DNA of 64,000 nt, from NCBI RefSeq assembly GCF_003347605.1, contig NZ_QDFZ01000016.1, positions 1 to 64,000 on the forward strand. Reading direction: 5' to 3'. Of the stretch, positions 19,166 through 27,773 are shown piece after piece (within the stretch, counting starts at the first letter, position 1; every line of letters starts with the position of its first letter). The translations under genes and the position numbers were made by a program. The notes beneath the pieces were generated by a model. The model searched no databases. It was not told where the DNA came from and saw nothing but the letters and a program-made list of their open reading frames with translations. This DNA is from Chryseobacterium sp. KLBC 52 (GTDB lineage Bacteria > Bacteroidota > Bacteroidia > Flavobacteriales > Weeksellaceae).

Positions 19166-20200
19166 ATGAAAGATATCCGTACATTATCATTAGACCAGCT
19201 TAAAGACTACTTTGTATCTTTAGGAGAAAAACCGTTTCGTGCGAAACAGGTCTATGACTGGCTATGGAGTAAAAACCTCCATTCGATTGACGAAATGACG
19301 AATCTTTCCAAATCACTTCGTGAGAGAATTTCGGAAGAATATACCATTAACCCTGTTTCCGTAGACCTTCTTCAGAAAAGCTCTGACGGAACCATCAAAA
19401 ACGGAGTGAAACTTCATGACGGACTGATGGTGGAATCTGTTCTTATTCCTACAGAAACAAGAACTACAGCCTGTGTGTCTTCACAGGTAGGATGCTCATT
19501 AAACTGCGAATTCTGTGCTACAGCAAGACTGAAAAGGATGAGAAACCTTGAAGTCGCTGAGATTGTAGATCAGGTAGCCCTGATTGACAGCCAGAGCAGA
19601 ATGTATTTCGACAGACCACTTTCCAATATCGTATTTATGGGGATGGGAGAGCCGATGATGAATTACAAAAACGTAGTGGAAGCCATCAAAAAAATTACCC
19701 AGCCGGAAGGTTTGGGAATGTCTCCAAGAAGAATTACCGTTTCTACATCCGGTATTCCTAAGATGATCAAAATGCTTGCTGATGACGAACTGCGTGTGAA
19801 GCTGGCTTTATCCCTTCACTCTGCTATCGAATCCAAGCGTAATGAGATCATGCCTTTCTCTGATAAATTCCCGTTGACGGATATTATGGAGGCTCTTCAG
19901 TACTGGTATCAAAAGACAGGTTCTGTGATTACTTTTGAATACTGCGTATGGAAAGGAATCAATGATGGGGACGAAGATATTAAAGCTTTAATCAGATACT
20001 GCAAACAGGTTCCTTCAAAAGTAAATCTTATCCAGTACAACCCGATCGGAGATGGAAAATACGATCAGTGCAACAAACAGGCAGAAGAAAATTACATCCG
20101 ACAGCTTGAAAATGCAGGAGTAACTGTAATGGTCAGAAGAAGCCGTGGAGGCGATATTGATGCCGCATGCGGACAGTTAGCCAACAAAACAACAGATTAA
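19166..20200 (+). CDS. rlmN: Dual-specificity 23S rRNA/tRNA adenine C2-methyltransferase RlmN
   Basis: A 344-residue radical-SAM enzyme methylating C2 of A2503 in 23S rRNA and A37 in some tRNAs. The cluster-binding motif is C110-x3-C114-x2-C117 (CSLNCEFC). The methyl-carrying cysteine is C335 in DAACGQLA. Other family marks are FMGMGEPMMN, SLHSA and LIQYNPIGDG. The ATG lies seven bases after the right inverted repeat of the upstream cassette, so insertion there may have affected its leader or linkage with queA. Confidence 0.97.
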   Translation: MKDIRTLSLDQLKDYFVSLGEKPFRAKQVYDWLWSKNLHSIDEMTNLSKSLRERISEEYTINPVSVDLLQKSSDGTIKNGVKLHDGLMVESVLIPTETRTTACVSSQVGCSLNCEFCATARLKRMRNLEVAEIVDQVALIDSQSRMYFDRPLSNIVFMGMGEPMMNYKNVVEAIKKITQPEGLGMSPRRITVSTSGIPKMIKMLADDELRVKLALSLHSAIESKRNEIMPFSDKFPLTDIMEALQYWYQKTGSVITFEYCVWKGINDGDEDIKALIRYCKQVPSKVNLIQYNPIGDGKYDQCNKQAEENYIRQLENAGVTVMVRRSRGGDIDAACGQLANKTTD

Positions 20201-20250
20201 AATTTCCTTAAAAAAAGCCTAAAACTTTCTTAAAAAATAGCTTAAAACCC

Positions 20251-20258
20251 TACCTTTG
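20251..20258 (+). promoter_or_regulatory. -7 box of the fatty-acid/sterol hydroxylase gene
   Basis: TACCTTTG ends 16 bases before the ATG at 20275. The -33 region lacks a clear TTG. Confidence 0.45.
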
Positions 20259-20274
20259 CACAAATTATTTTGTG

Positions 20275-21225
20275 ATGATGGATTTTCTTATGAGCGAGGA
20301 TGGGCTGGAAAATGTGTATGCATGGGCTATTCCGTTGCATGCTACTGTTATTTTAGCTGAAATGATTTACAGCCACGTTTCGGAAGCTAAGTTATATAGT
20401 GGAAAAGATCTTGCCACCAATGTTTATCTTGCATTGATGAACTTTGGTCTTGACCTTATCATGAAGGCATTTGCCATGGGAGTGATGTTTTTCTTTTACC
20501 ATCACAGGATTTTCTCATGGGATCTTAGCATCTGGTATTTGCTGGTTTGTTTTATAATCACAGACTTTGCTTATTACGTATTACATTATGTAGACCACCG
20601 TTCCAGAGCATTCTGGGCAGTTCATATTACCCACCACAGTTCAGAATATTTTAACCTGACAACAGGATTCAGAAGCCCTGTATTACAGCCGCTTTACAGA
20701 TATTTGTATTTTTCACCGCTTGCATTTTTAGGATTTAATCCGTGGCACATCATGGTGGCATACGCCATCGGACAAGTGTATGGAACATGGGTACACACGC
20801 AGACAGTGAAGAGTATGGGATTCTTGGAATATATTTTGGTAACCCCTTCCCACCACCGTGTTCATCATGCATGTAATGTAAAATACCTGGATAAAAACAT
20901 GGGAATGTGTCTCATTATCTGGGATAAAATATTCGGAACCTTTCAAAAAGAAGATCCGAATGTACCTGTAAAATATGGAATCTATCCAAAAATGCCGGAT
21001 AACAGACCAGATACTGTTCTTTTTTATGAATGGAGAAAAATCTGGAAAGATCTTAAGCAGCCTGGATTAAAGTTCACAGACAGAATCAATTATATTTTCA
21101 ATTCACCTGGATGGAGACATGACGGAACCGGAAAGACGGTAAGACAATATCAGAAAGAATATTTTGCCAGACAGGCCAGAAAGAAAGAACAACAGCAAAA
21201 TCAGAAAGAGCAGAAAACTGCTTAA
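20275..21225 (+). CDS. Sterol desaturase / fatty acid hydroxylase family membrane protein
   Basis: A 316-residue membrane di-iron enzyme. Hydrophobic segments occur at about residues 15-35, 45-75, 85-105 and 145-165. The three histidine clusters that bind iron are HYVDH, HITHHSSEYF and HHRVHHACN, in normal order and spacing. A basic, Gln-rich tail (RQARKKEQQQNQKEQK) follows. Substrate could be a fatty acid, sterol, carotenoid or alkylglycerol; nothing nearby decides. The start is GTG-ATG-ATG; I use the first ATG. A hairpin terminator follows. Confidence 0.88.
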   Translation: MMDFLMSEDGLENVYAWAIPLHATVILAEMIYSHVSEAKLYSGKDLATNVYLALMNFGLDLIMKAFAMGVMFFFYHHRIFSWDLSIWYLLVCFIITDFAYYVLHYVDHRSRAFWAVHITHHSSEYFNLTTGFRSPVLQPLYRYLYFSPLAFLGFNPWHIMVAYAIGQVYGTWVHTQTVKSMGFLEYILVTPSHHRVHHACNVKYLDKNMGMCLIIWDKIFGTFQKEDPNVPVKYGIYPKMPDNRPDTVLFYEWRKIWKDLKQPGLKFTDRINYIFNSPGWRHDGTGKTVRQYQKEYFARQARKKEQQQNQKEQKTA

Positions 21226-21256
21226 CTTCTGATTTAAAATCAATAGAAATCTAAGT

Positions 21257-21285
21257 GAAAAGCAGGCTATTTTGGTCTGCTTTTC
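21257..21285 (+). terminator. Terminator after the hydroxylase gene
   Basis: Stem GAAAAGCAG/CTGCTTTTC with an 11-base loop, then TTTTT. Confidence 0.85.
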
Positions 21286-21544
21286 TTTTTAAGAAGAGAG
21301 AATAAGCAAAACAATAAATCTCTTCAAAAATCCGGAATTTTTTCCCATTGACTATATACAATATTTAGATTCTTTGGAATGACAAACAGGAAGCTTAATT
21401 TATCCATACACTACGTCATTCCATAGGAATCTACATGCTCCCCTCAAACCCGCATCCCGAAACCCGAAACTCATATCTTACTCAAACTCTCCAACCCTCC
21501 AACCCTCCAACTCAATACCCACATCTCACCTCAGAATAAAACCC
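21286..21544. repeat. Intergenic DNA with a small terminal-inverted-repeat element
   Basis: No gene is visible. At 21368-21431 a 64-base unit begins GATTCTTTGGAATGAC and ends with the near-complement GTCATTCCATAGGAATC. It resembles the 1353-1417 unit. To its right is a C-rich stretch with repeated CCAACCCTCC and CCGAAACCCG, similar to the right arm at 10930-10970. Confidence 0.6.
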
Positions 21545-21552
21545 TAATTTTG
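21545..21552 (+). promoter_or_regulatory. -7 box next to the secreted propeller gene
   Basis: TAATTTTG fits TAnnTTTG and ends four bases before the ATG at 21557, which would give an almost leaderless message. Confidence 0.3.
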
Positions 21553-21556
21553 TCTT

Positions 21557-22465
21557 ATGAAAAAACTCTTTCTGATTATTGCTCTTTTCGTTGGTCAATC
21601 TGCATTTTCTCAGCAGACCGATTTTCTGAAAATAAAAAAATACAGAGTTAATTATCTGGATGGCAAGATTGAGGAAACTTCAGGACTGAATATTTTGAAC
21701 GGTAAATTATATACATTCAACGACAGTGGAAATACTGCCGAGCTTTTTGAATTGGATAAAAAGAGTGGAGAAATTATCAGAACACTGAAAACCAATTTAA
21801 TCAATACAGATTGGGAAGCTTTAGCTAATGATGGTGAGAATTTCTACATCGGAGATTTCGGAAATAATGCAGGAACAAGAAAGGATCTGACGATTTACAA
21901 AGTTCCCTATGGCCGTCTTGATTCTGCGAATATTTCTAACGTTCCCGGTTCAGAAAGGGCTTTAGATGGAACATCTATTTCTTTTTATTATCCTGAACAG
22001 ACCGAATTTATTTCTAAAAATATAAAGAACGACTTCGATGCAGAAGCCATGATTTATCTGAATGGGAAGCTGCATATATTTACCAAAGAATGGGCTTCTA
22101 AGGCCACTTCCCATTATGTCGTAGACCCTGAAATGTCAGAGCTTCAAAAAGCAGAAAAAATAGAAACCTATAAAACGGGTTTTGTGGTTACAGATGCCTC
22201 TTATTTTGATAAAAAGCTTTATTTGGTGGGATATACCAGGAAAACAGAAGTCTTTTTAGATATTTTTACAGAAACAGAACCAGGCATATTTTTTAAAGAA
22301 AAACCAAAGCATTATTACCTTGGAACTGCGCTTGCATTAGCACAGATTGAAGGAATAAGTGTAGATGAAACGGGAATTTATATTTCAGGAGAAAAGTTCA
22401 GGTCTCCATTGGGAACTACAAAACCTTCATTTTATTTTATCCCGAAAGATCAACTCAAAGATTAA
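21557..22465 (+). CDS. Secreted beta-propeller-like protein, function unknown
   Basis: A 302-residue exported protein with signal peptide 1-18 (ending SAFSQ). The mature part has repeated strand-rich units with EETSGLNILNGKLYTFNDSGN, NTDWEALANDGENFYIGDFGNN, and GISVDETGIYISGEKF near the end. This pattern recurs in Bacteroidota exported proteins of unknown role. No sorting domain or lipobox is seen, so it is probably periplasmic. The DFGNNAGTRKDLTIYKV segment may mark a conserved binding site. Confidence 0.72.
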   Translation: MKKLFLIIALFVGQSAFSQQTDFLKIKKYRVNYLDGKIEETSGLNILNGKLYTFNDSGNTAELFELDKKSGEIIRTLKTNLINTDWEALANDGENFYIGDFGNNAGTRKDLTIYKVPYGRLDSANISNVPGSERALDGTSISFYYPEQTEFISKNIKNDFDAEAMIYLNGKLHIFTKEWASKATSHYVVDPEMSELQKAEKIETYKTGFVVTDASYFDKKLYLVGYTRKTEVFLDIFTETEPGIFFKEKPKHYYLGTALALAQIEGISVDETGIYISGEKFRSPLGTTKPSFYFIPKDQLKD

Positions 22466-22492
22466 TTTACCTTAAAATTGAGCGAAAAAAAT

Positions 22493-22500
22493 TATCTTTG
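22493..22500 (+). promoter_or_regulatory. -7 box of the prenyl synthase gene
   Basis: TATCTTTG, 37 bases before the GTG start. No TTG at the normal -33 distance. Confidence 0.4.
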
Positions 22501-22537
22501 TGAGAATTAATAATTATTCACCCAGCATTCGCAGATT

Positions 22538-23515
22538 GTGGCAAATACAGTAGAAGAGATTAAACGACCGATCAATGATGAAATGAAACTTTTTGAACAG
22601 AAGTTTTATGAGTCAATGCAGAGTAAAGTAGCTTTATTGGATAAAGTAACCCGTTTTATTGTGACCACCAAAGGAAAGCAGATGCGTCCTATGTTTGTGT
22701 TTCTTTGTGCCAAACTGGTGGGTGAAGTGACAGAAAAAACGTATCGTGGTGCTTCTATGATCGAGCTGATCCACACTGCTACTCTGGTACATGATGATGT
22801 GGTGGATGAAAGTTTTAAACGTCGTAATTTCTTTTCAATCAATGCTTTGTGGAAAAATAAGATTGCAGTTCTGGTAGGAGATTATCTTTTATCTAAGTCA
22901 GTTTTATTATCCACAGACCACAAAGATTATGACCTGCTTGGGGTGATTTCCAGAACGATTCGTGAAATGTCTGAAGGAGAACTTCTTCAGCTGGAGAAAG
23001 CCAGAAAACTGGATATCACGGAAGAGGTGTATTATGAAATTATCCGCCAGAAAACAGCTACTTTGATCGCTGCATGTTGTGAAATAGGCGTTCTTTCCAA
23101 TAATGCAGACGAAGCTCTTGCCAAAAAGATGATGGATTTCGGTACTTTTACCGGAATGGCATTCCAGATAAAGGATGACCTTTTCGATTATTTAAGTTCG
23201 AACGTGATCGGTAAACCGGTAGGGATTGATATTAAAGAACAGAAAATGACGCTGCCTTTGATTCATACCTTAAAGATTGCCAGTGAAAAAGACAGAAAGT
23301 ACTATTTCGATACCATAAAACGATATAATAACAATCCTAAGCGTGTAAAAGAGCTTATAGAATTTGTTAAAAGTTCAGGTGGATTGGAATATGCTATTAC
23401 CATCATGAAGGATTTCCAGCAAAAAGCCAAAGATATTCTGAATGAATTTCCGGATTCTGAAGCAAGGAAATCGTTACATATTATGCTCGATTATGTCATT
23501 GAGCGAAAATTCTGA
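22538..23515 (+). CDS. Polyprenyl diphosphate synthase (long-chain trans-prenyl transferase)
   Basis: A 325-residue trans-prenyltransferase. The first aspartate-rich motif is D86-D87-V-V-D90 (HDDVVDE) and the second is D213-D214-L-F-D217 (KDDLFDY). It condenses isopentenyl diphosphate to make an all-trans polyprenyl chain, most likely the menaquinone side chain. The residues two and three positions before the first motif (ATLVHDD) are small, consistent with long product. The start is GTG (VANTVEEIK); the next ATG at residue 16 would remove conserved sequence. Confidence 0.9.
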   Translation: MANTVEEIKRPINDEMKLFEQKFYESMQSKVALLDKVTRFIVTTKGKQMRPMFVFLCAKLVGEVTEKTYRGASMIELIHTATLVHDDVVDESFKRRNFFSINALWKNKIAVLVGDYLLSKSVLLSTDHKDYDLLGVISRTIREMSEGELLQLEKARKLDITEEVYYEIIRQKTATLIAACCEIGVLSNNADEALAKKMMDFGTFTGMAFQIKDDLFDYLSSNVIGKPVGIDIKEQKMTLPLIHTLKIASEKDRKYYFDTIKRYNNNPKRVKELIEFVKSSGGLEYAITIMKDFQQKAKDILNEFPDSEARKSLHIMLDYVIERKF

Positions 23516-23774
23516 TGTTGATGTTTTTTTAGCATTCTGATTTTTTTATTCACTTATTTTCCGTTATTCCCGTGTGGTATGTAAATTTTTCATTATTGGA
23601 GAAAAAACAGAGCTATCTTTCAATAATTCAATCAGTTGTGATTAGTGGTAATTTTTTATATTAGTAAATTGCTGTAAACTAATATTTTGCAATATTCAAA
23701 TAAAGTGGTTGTTAACAATTCATTGAGGTTCCATATAATTTTTGTTAATTTGTCGTAAGAAAAAACAACAAATA

Positions 23775-24569
23775 ATGAAAAAAATTCAGACAATGATGAT
23801 AGCGTGTGCTATCAGTTCAGGTTTCATCACGTATGCACAAGTGGGAATAGGTACTCAAAATCCCCAAACAACTTTTCATATTGACGGCTCTAAAGATAAT
23901 CCTGCTACCGGAGTTCCTTCCGCAGCGCAACAGGATAATGATTTTAGTGTAACTTCTACTGCCAAAGTAGGGATTGGTACAACTTCTCCAAGTGAAAAGT
24001 TAGACGTAGCTTCGGGAAATGCCCGTATCCGTAATATCAATTCAAATATAGGTATAGGAGGAACAGACAGAGTGGTTGTAGCGGATGCTACCGGAGTACT
24101 AAAGACTATAGACTTTACTGCTTATTCGCTTTTTCATGCACGTTTAGCGGCCAACCAGAACATTAGTTCATCAACCATTACTACTTTATTATTCGCTGCG
24201 CCTATAGCAACTTCTCCCTTCTATTCCTATAATACCGGAACTGGAGTAATGACTTTTAATCAGGCTGGAAATTATCTGGTAACATTACAGGCAAGTTTTA
24301 CCAATATGCCTGCAGATACTCAGTTGCTTATTGGTATAAGACCTGTGCCGGATGCTAATTACCTGGGAAGAGGAAGCCATTATAATGCAGTGGCTGCTTC
24401 AGGAACAGTAGGTGAACTAATGAATTATACAACCGTAGTGGTAGCTCCTACAGCGGGATACCAGATTCGTTTTACAGCAGCTCCCAATCAGAATGCTACG
24501 ATTATTTCAACAGAAACAGGATCTACAGGAAGCGGAAATGTTACCAATGTAACTGTTCAGAAGATATAA
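23775..24569 (+). CDS. Secreted protein with VGIGTTSP adhesin-type repeats
   Basis: A 264-residue exported protein. I start at ATG 23775 (MKKIQTMMIA) because the frame upstream adds only a basic non-signal stretch. The signal peptide ends at TYAQ. Two copies of the VGIGT.NP/VGIGTTSP unit lie near residues 23 and 67 (VGIGTQNPQTTFHID, VGIGTTSPSEKLDV), a pattern found in surface and tail-fibre-like proteins. The C-terminal half is a beta-rich domain (GVMTFNQAGNYLVTLQASF). The minus-strand gene at 54281 shares the leader motif. Confidence 0.72.
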   Translation: MKKIQTMMIACAISSGFITYAQVGIGTQNPQTTFHIDGSKDNPATGVPSAAQQDNDFSVTSTAKVGIGTTSPSEKLDVASGNARIRNINSNIGIGGTDRVVVADATGVLKTIDFTAYSLFHARLAANQNISSSTITTLLFAAPIATSPFYSYNTGTGVMTFNQAGNYLVTLQASFTNMPADTQLLIGIRPVPDANYLGRGSHYNAVAASGTVGELMNYTTVVVAPTAGYQIRFTAAPNQNATIISTETGSTGSGNVTNVTVQKI

Positions 24570-24595
24570 CTCTACCTTTTATTATAATTAAAACT

Positions 24596-24647
24596 AAAGT
24601 GTTTTGTATATGTTTTCAGGAAACTGAAAATGTATGCAGAACACTTT
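24596..24647 (+). terminator. Long imperfect hairpin terminator
   Basis: AAAGTGTT at the left pairs with AACACTTT at the right, and inside, GTTTTCAG pairs with CTGAAAAT across a GAAA loop. A T-rich tail follows. Confidence 0.65.
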
Positions 24648-24779
24648 CTCTTTTATATTCAGAATCTGATATTAGTTCAGTATAAAAAATGAGAATGAAC
24701 AATTTAATCAATTCTCATGTTTTTATATGATTATCCTTATATATTACCGTCGATTGTTTAATTAAGCGAAAAATTTAAA

Positions 24780-25073
24780 TTAAATAATTTTCAGGGTTAC
24801 AATAATAACGGCTAGAACTATACAAAATAAAGCGATTAAAAATAAATAATCCGCAATGTTCTCAAACGTAGATTCCCGCTTTCTATTGCTAGTTCTGATC
24901 GCCAGAAATGAAAAGAAACAGCTGCAGGCAAAAAGGATACAGGCAAATCCTGCAAATTCGTCCAAATAGGTATGCTGACTGATCTTAGAGATTTTCAGTG
25001 AGGTGATAATGAGTAAGGAAAATCCTAAAAGATTGCTGGAGGCATTCAAGATGTGGGGAGACTTTTTTTCCAT
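24780..25073 (-). CDS. Small three-helix membrane protein, unknown
   Basis: A 97-residue protein with hydrophobic segments at about 13-28, 39-58 and 73-95, separated by a basic loop (RTSNRKRES). I recognise no family. It is divergent from the E1 dehydrogenase gene, with about 140 bases of very AT-rich DNA between them. Confidence 0.6.
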   Translation of the reverse strand: MEKKSPHILNASSNLLGFSLLIITSLKISKISQHTYLDEFAGFACILFACSCFFSFLAIRTSNRKRESTFENIADYLFLIALFCIVLAVIIVTLKII

Positions 25074-25165
25074 CTTTTACAATTTTTTTCAAAATAAAGC
25101 ACAATTTTTTTTATTATCAAATTTTTAAAAAAGATTATTAAAAATTAAAATTAATTTAAAAAGTG

Positions 25166-25173
25166 TATATTAG
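25166..25173 (+). promoter_or_regulatory. -7-like box of the E1 dehydrogenase gene
   Basis: TATATTAG resembles TAnnTTTG with one change and lies 38 bases before the ATG at 25212. Confidence 0.35.
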
Positions 25174-25211
25174 CAAAATACTTGAAGATTAAAAAACTTT
25201 TTTACTTAGCT

Positions 25212-27644
25212 ATGCAAACAACCTATATTGAAACACAGCAAATATCCTTTCAAGATTTTAAAAATCAGATACTTGGAGACTACAGGTTAGGAAGGATCTC
25301 TCGTGAAATGTCTTATCTCGGAAGGAGAGAAGTACTCACTGGAAAAGCTAAATTTGGAATTTTTGGGGATGGAAAAGAACTTCCTCAGCTTGCAATGGCG
25401 AAAGTTTTCAGAAATGGAGACTTCCGTTCAGGATATTACAGGGATCAGACTTTTGCATTGGCAATAGATGCCTTAACAGTAGAAAGTTTCTTTGCACAGA
25501 TGTACGCAGATACCAGTGTGGAAAGAGAGCCTGCTTCAGCGGGAAGACAGATGAACGGGCATTTTGCAACAAGAAGTTTACATGAAGACGGAAGCTGGAA
25601 AGATTTGACAGCTCAGAAAAATATTTCTTCCGATATTTCTCCTACAGCCGGACAAATGCCAAGATTATTGGGATTAGCTCAGGCTTCAACGATCTATAAA
25701 AGTGTAAAATTTGATGGTTCAGAAAAATTCTCAAGAGAAGGTAATGAAATTGCTTTCGGAACTATTGGGGATGCTTCTACAGCTGAAGGACACTTCTGGG
25801 AAACTCTGAATGCAGCATGTGCGCTTCAGGTTCCTATGATCGTTTCTATCTGGGATGATGGATACGGAATTTCAGTTCCTACGAAAAATCAGAGAGCAAA
25901 AGCTGATATCAGTGAAATGCTAAGTGGTTTCCAGAGAAAAGAAGGAGAAAACCAGGGATGTGAGATTATCCAGGTAAGAGCCTGGGATTATCCTGCATTA
26001 TTAGATGCTTATGCTAAGGCAGAACATTTTGCAAGAACAGAAAGTGTACCGGTAGTAGTGCACGTGGTAGATGTTACTCAGCCTCAGGGACATTCTACAT
26101 CCGGATCTCACGAAAGATATAAAAACGAAGAACGTCTGGCTTGGGAAGCTGAGTATGACGGACTGGCAAAATTCAAAGAGTGGATTCTGAACTATTCTAT
26201 CGAAATTGATGGAAAAGAGGAAGTAATAGCTACTGCTGAAGAATTGGAGGCGATAGATGAAGAAGCGAAAAAAGCAGCAAAAACAGGTCAGAAAGTAGCC
26301 TGGGAAAACTATCAGAAAGCCATTTCAGAACTTATTCAGTCTATTTTACCTTTAGTAGAAAACCTTAAAGGACAAAATGCTGAAGTGGAAACTTATATTG
26401 CTCATTTCAACAAATTGGTTTCAAAAGCGAAGAAAGATATTTTCCATTTGGTAAGACAGACTTTACTGGCAACAAGAGGAACGAATTCTGCGGAAAGAAA
26501 TCAATTGATGCAGAAATACAATGAAGTATCTGCTGTTGAAAAAGATAACTATTCTTCTCACTTATATTCTCAGTCTGAGTGGAAAGCTGAAAACGTACAG
26601 GAAATTAAGCCTGTATATTCTGACAGCTCTGAAGATGTAGACGGAAGAGTAGTGATCAGAAACAATTTCGACAAAATTTTTGAAAAATATCCTGAAACTT
26701 TAATCTTTGGAGAGGATACCGGAAATATCGGTGACGTCAACCAGGGATTGGAAGGAATGCAGGAAAAATACGGTGCTCTACGTATCGCTGATACAGGAAT
26801 CCGTGAAGCAACGATCCTTGGACAGGGAATTGGTATGGCGATGAGAGGTTTAAGACCTATTGCTGAAATCCAGTACTTAGACTATGTTCTTTACTGTTTA
26901 CAGGGAATGAGTGATGATCTGGCAACGGTACATTACAGAACTAAAGGAGGTCAGAAAGCTCCGTTGATCATCAGAACAAGAGGTCACAGATTAGAAGGAA
27001 TCTGGCACTCTGGTTCTCCAATGGCTGGTATTCTGAACCTTTCAAAAGGTATTTTAGTATTGGTACCTAGAAACCTTACAAAAGCAGCAGGATTCTACAA
27101 CACGATGCTTCAGGCTGACGAACCTGCGATCATCGTAGAATGTCTGAACGGATACAGATTAAAAGAAAAACAACCGGATAACTTAGGTGAATTCACAGTT
27201 CCTGTAGGAAAGATTGAAGTGACAAAAGAAGGAAAAGATGTTACTTTGGTAACGTACGGTTCTACATGGAGAATTGTAACGGAAGCGGCTAATGAATTGG
27301 AAAAATTAGGAATTTCTGCAGAAGTGATTGATATTCAGTCGTTGATTCCTTTCGATTTATCTCACGAAATTGCTGAAAGTGTTAAGAAAACCAACAGATT
27401 GGTAGTGATTGACGAAGATGTGGAAGGGGGAACTACAGGATTTATCCTGCAACAGATCCTTGAAAAGCAGAAAGCTTTCAGATATCTGGATTCAGATCCG
27501 TTGACGATCTCTGCAAATGATCACAGACCTGCTTACGCAAGTGATGGTGATTATTTCAGCAAGCCGTCTACAGACGATATGGTAGAAAAAATCTATGCTA
27601 TGTTTAATGAAACAAATCCTCAGAAATATCCAGCGATATTCTAA
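25212..27644 (+). CDS. Fused alpha/beta E1 component of a 2-oxoacid (branched-chain) dehydrogenase
   Basis: An 810-residue thiamine-diphosphate enzyme. The N-terminal half is the E1 alpha domain: the thiamine-binding segment GDASTAEGHFWETLN and the phosphorylation-loop-like STSGSHERY are visible. Residues about 340-460 are a helical linker. The C-terminal half is E1 beta, from YPETLIFGEDTGNIGDVNQGLEG to LTISANDHRPAYASDGDYFSKPS. It decarboxylates a 2-oxoacid and passes the acyl group to an E2 lipoyl protein. The alpha/beta fusion is common in Bacteroidota and most often called 2-oxoisovalerate dehydrogenase. The lpdA at 56.3 kb may supply the E3. I start at ATG 25212 (MQTTYIE), not the TTG ten codons upstream. 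Confidence 0.88.
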   Translation: MQTTYIETQQISFQDFKNQILGDYRLGRISREMSYLGRREVLTGKAKFGIFGDGKELPQLAMAKVFRNGDFRSGYYRDQTFALAIDALTVESFFAQMYADTSVEREPASAGRQMNGHFATRSLHEDGSWKDLTAQKNISSDISPTAGQMPRLLGLAQASTIYKSVKFDGSEKFSREGNEIAFGTIGDASTAEGHFWETLNAACALQVPMIVSIWDDGYGISVPTKNQRAKADISEMLSGFQRKEGENQGCEIIQVRAWDYPALLDAYAKAEHFARTESVPVVVHVVDVTQPQGHSTSGSHERYKNEERLAWEAEYDGLAKFKEWILNYSIEIDGKEEVIATAEELEAIDEEAKKAAKTGQKVAWENYQKAISELIQSILPLVENLKGQNAEVETYIAHFNKLVSKAKKDIFHLVRQTLLATRGTNSAERNQLMQKYNEVSAVEKDNYSSHLYSQSEWKAENVQEIKPVYSDSSEDVDGRVVIRNNFDKIFEKYPETLIFGEDTGNIGDVNQGLEGMQEKYGALRIADTGIREATILGQGIGMAMRGLRPIAEIQYLDYVLYCLQGMSDDLATVHYRTKGGQKAPLIIRTRGHRLEGIWHSGSPMAGILNLSKGILVLVPRNLTKAAGFYNTMLQADEPAIIVECLNGYRLKEKQPDNLGEFTVPVGKIEVTKEGKDVTLVTYGSTWRIVTEAANELEKLGISAEVIDIQSLIPFDLSHEIAESVKKTNRLVVIDEDVEGGTTGFILQQILEKQKAFRYLDSDPLTISANDHRPAYASDGDYFSKPSTDDMVEKIYAMFNETNPQKYPAIF

Positions 27645-27665
27645 TTGGGATTTTTAGATAAATTT

Positions 27666-27692
27666 AAAACCGCTTCCTTTGGGAGCGGTTTT
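27666..27692 (+). terminator. Terminator after the E1 gene
   Basis: Stem AAAACCGCT/AGCGGTTTT extended by TCC/GGG around a TTT loop, then a T/A-rich tail. Confidence 0.85.
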
Positions 27693-27703
27693 TAAATTTA
27701 CAG

Positions 27704-27719
27704 TTACGGTAAACCGTAA
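27704..27719. promoter_or_regulatory. Short dyad upstream of the orphan coiled-coil gene
   Basis: TTACGGT-AA-ACCGTAA is a perfect 7-bp inverted repeat about 55 bases before the ATG. It could be an operator. Confidence 0.35.
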
Positions 27720-27773
27720 ATTATTTATAGTACAAATTTCTAAATTTGAATTCATATAAACTTTTAGGAATTA

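Noticed and set aside
25182-25211. Upstream TTG start for the E1 fusion
   Set aside because: Adds ten non-conserved residues and lies near the presumed transcription start; ATG 25212 fits the family start.
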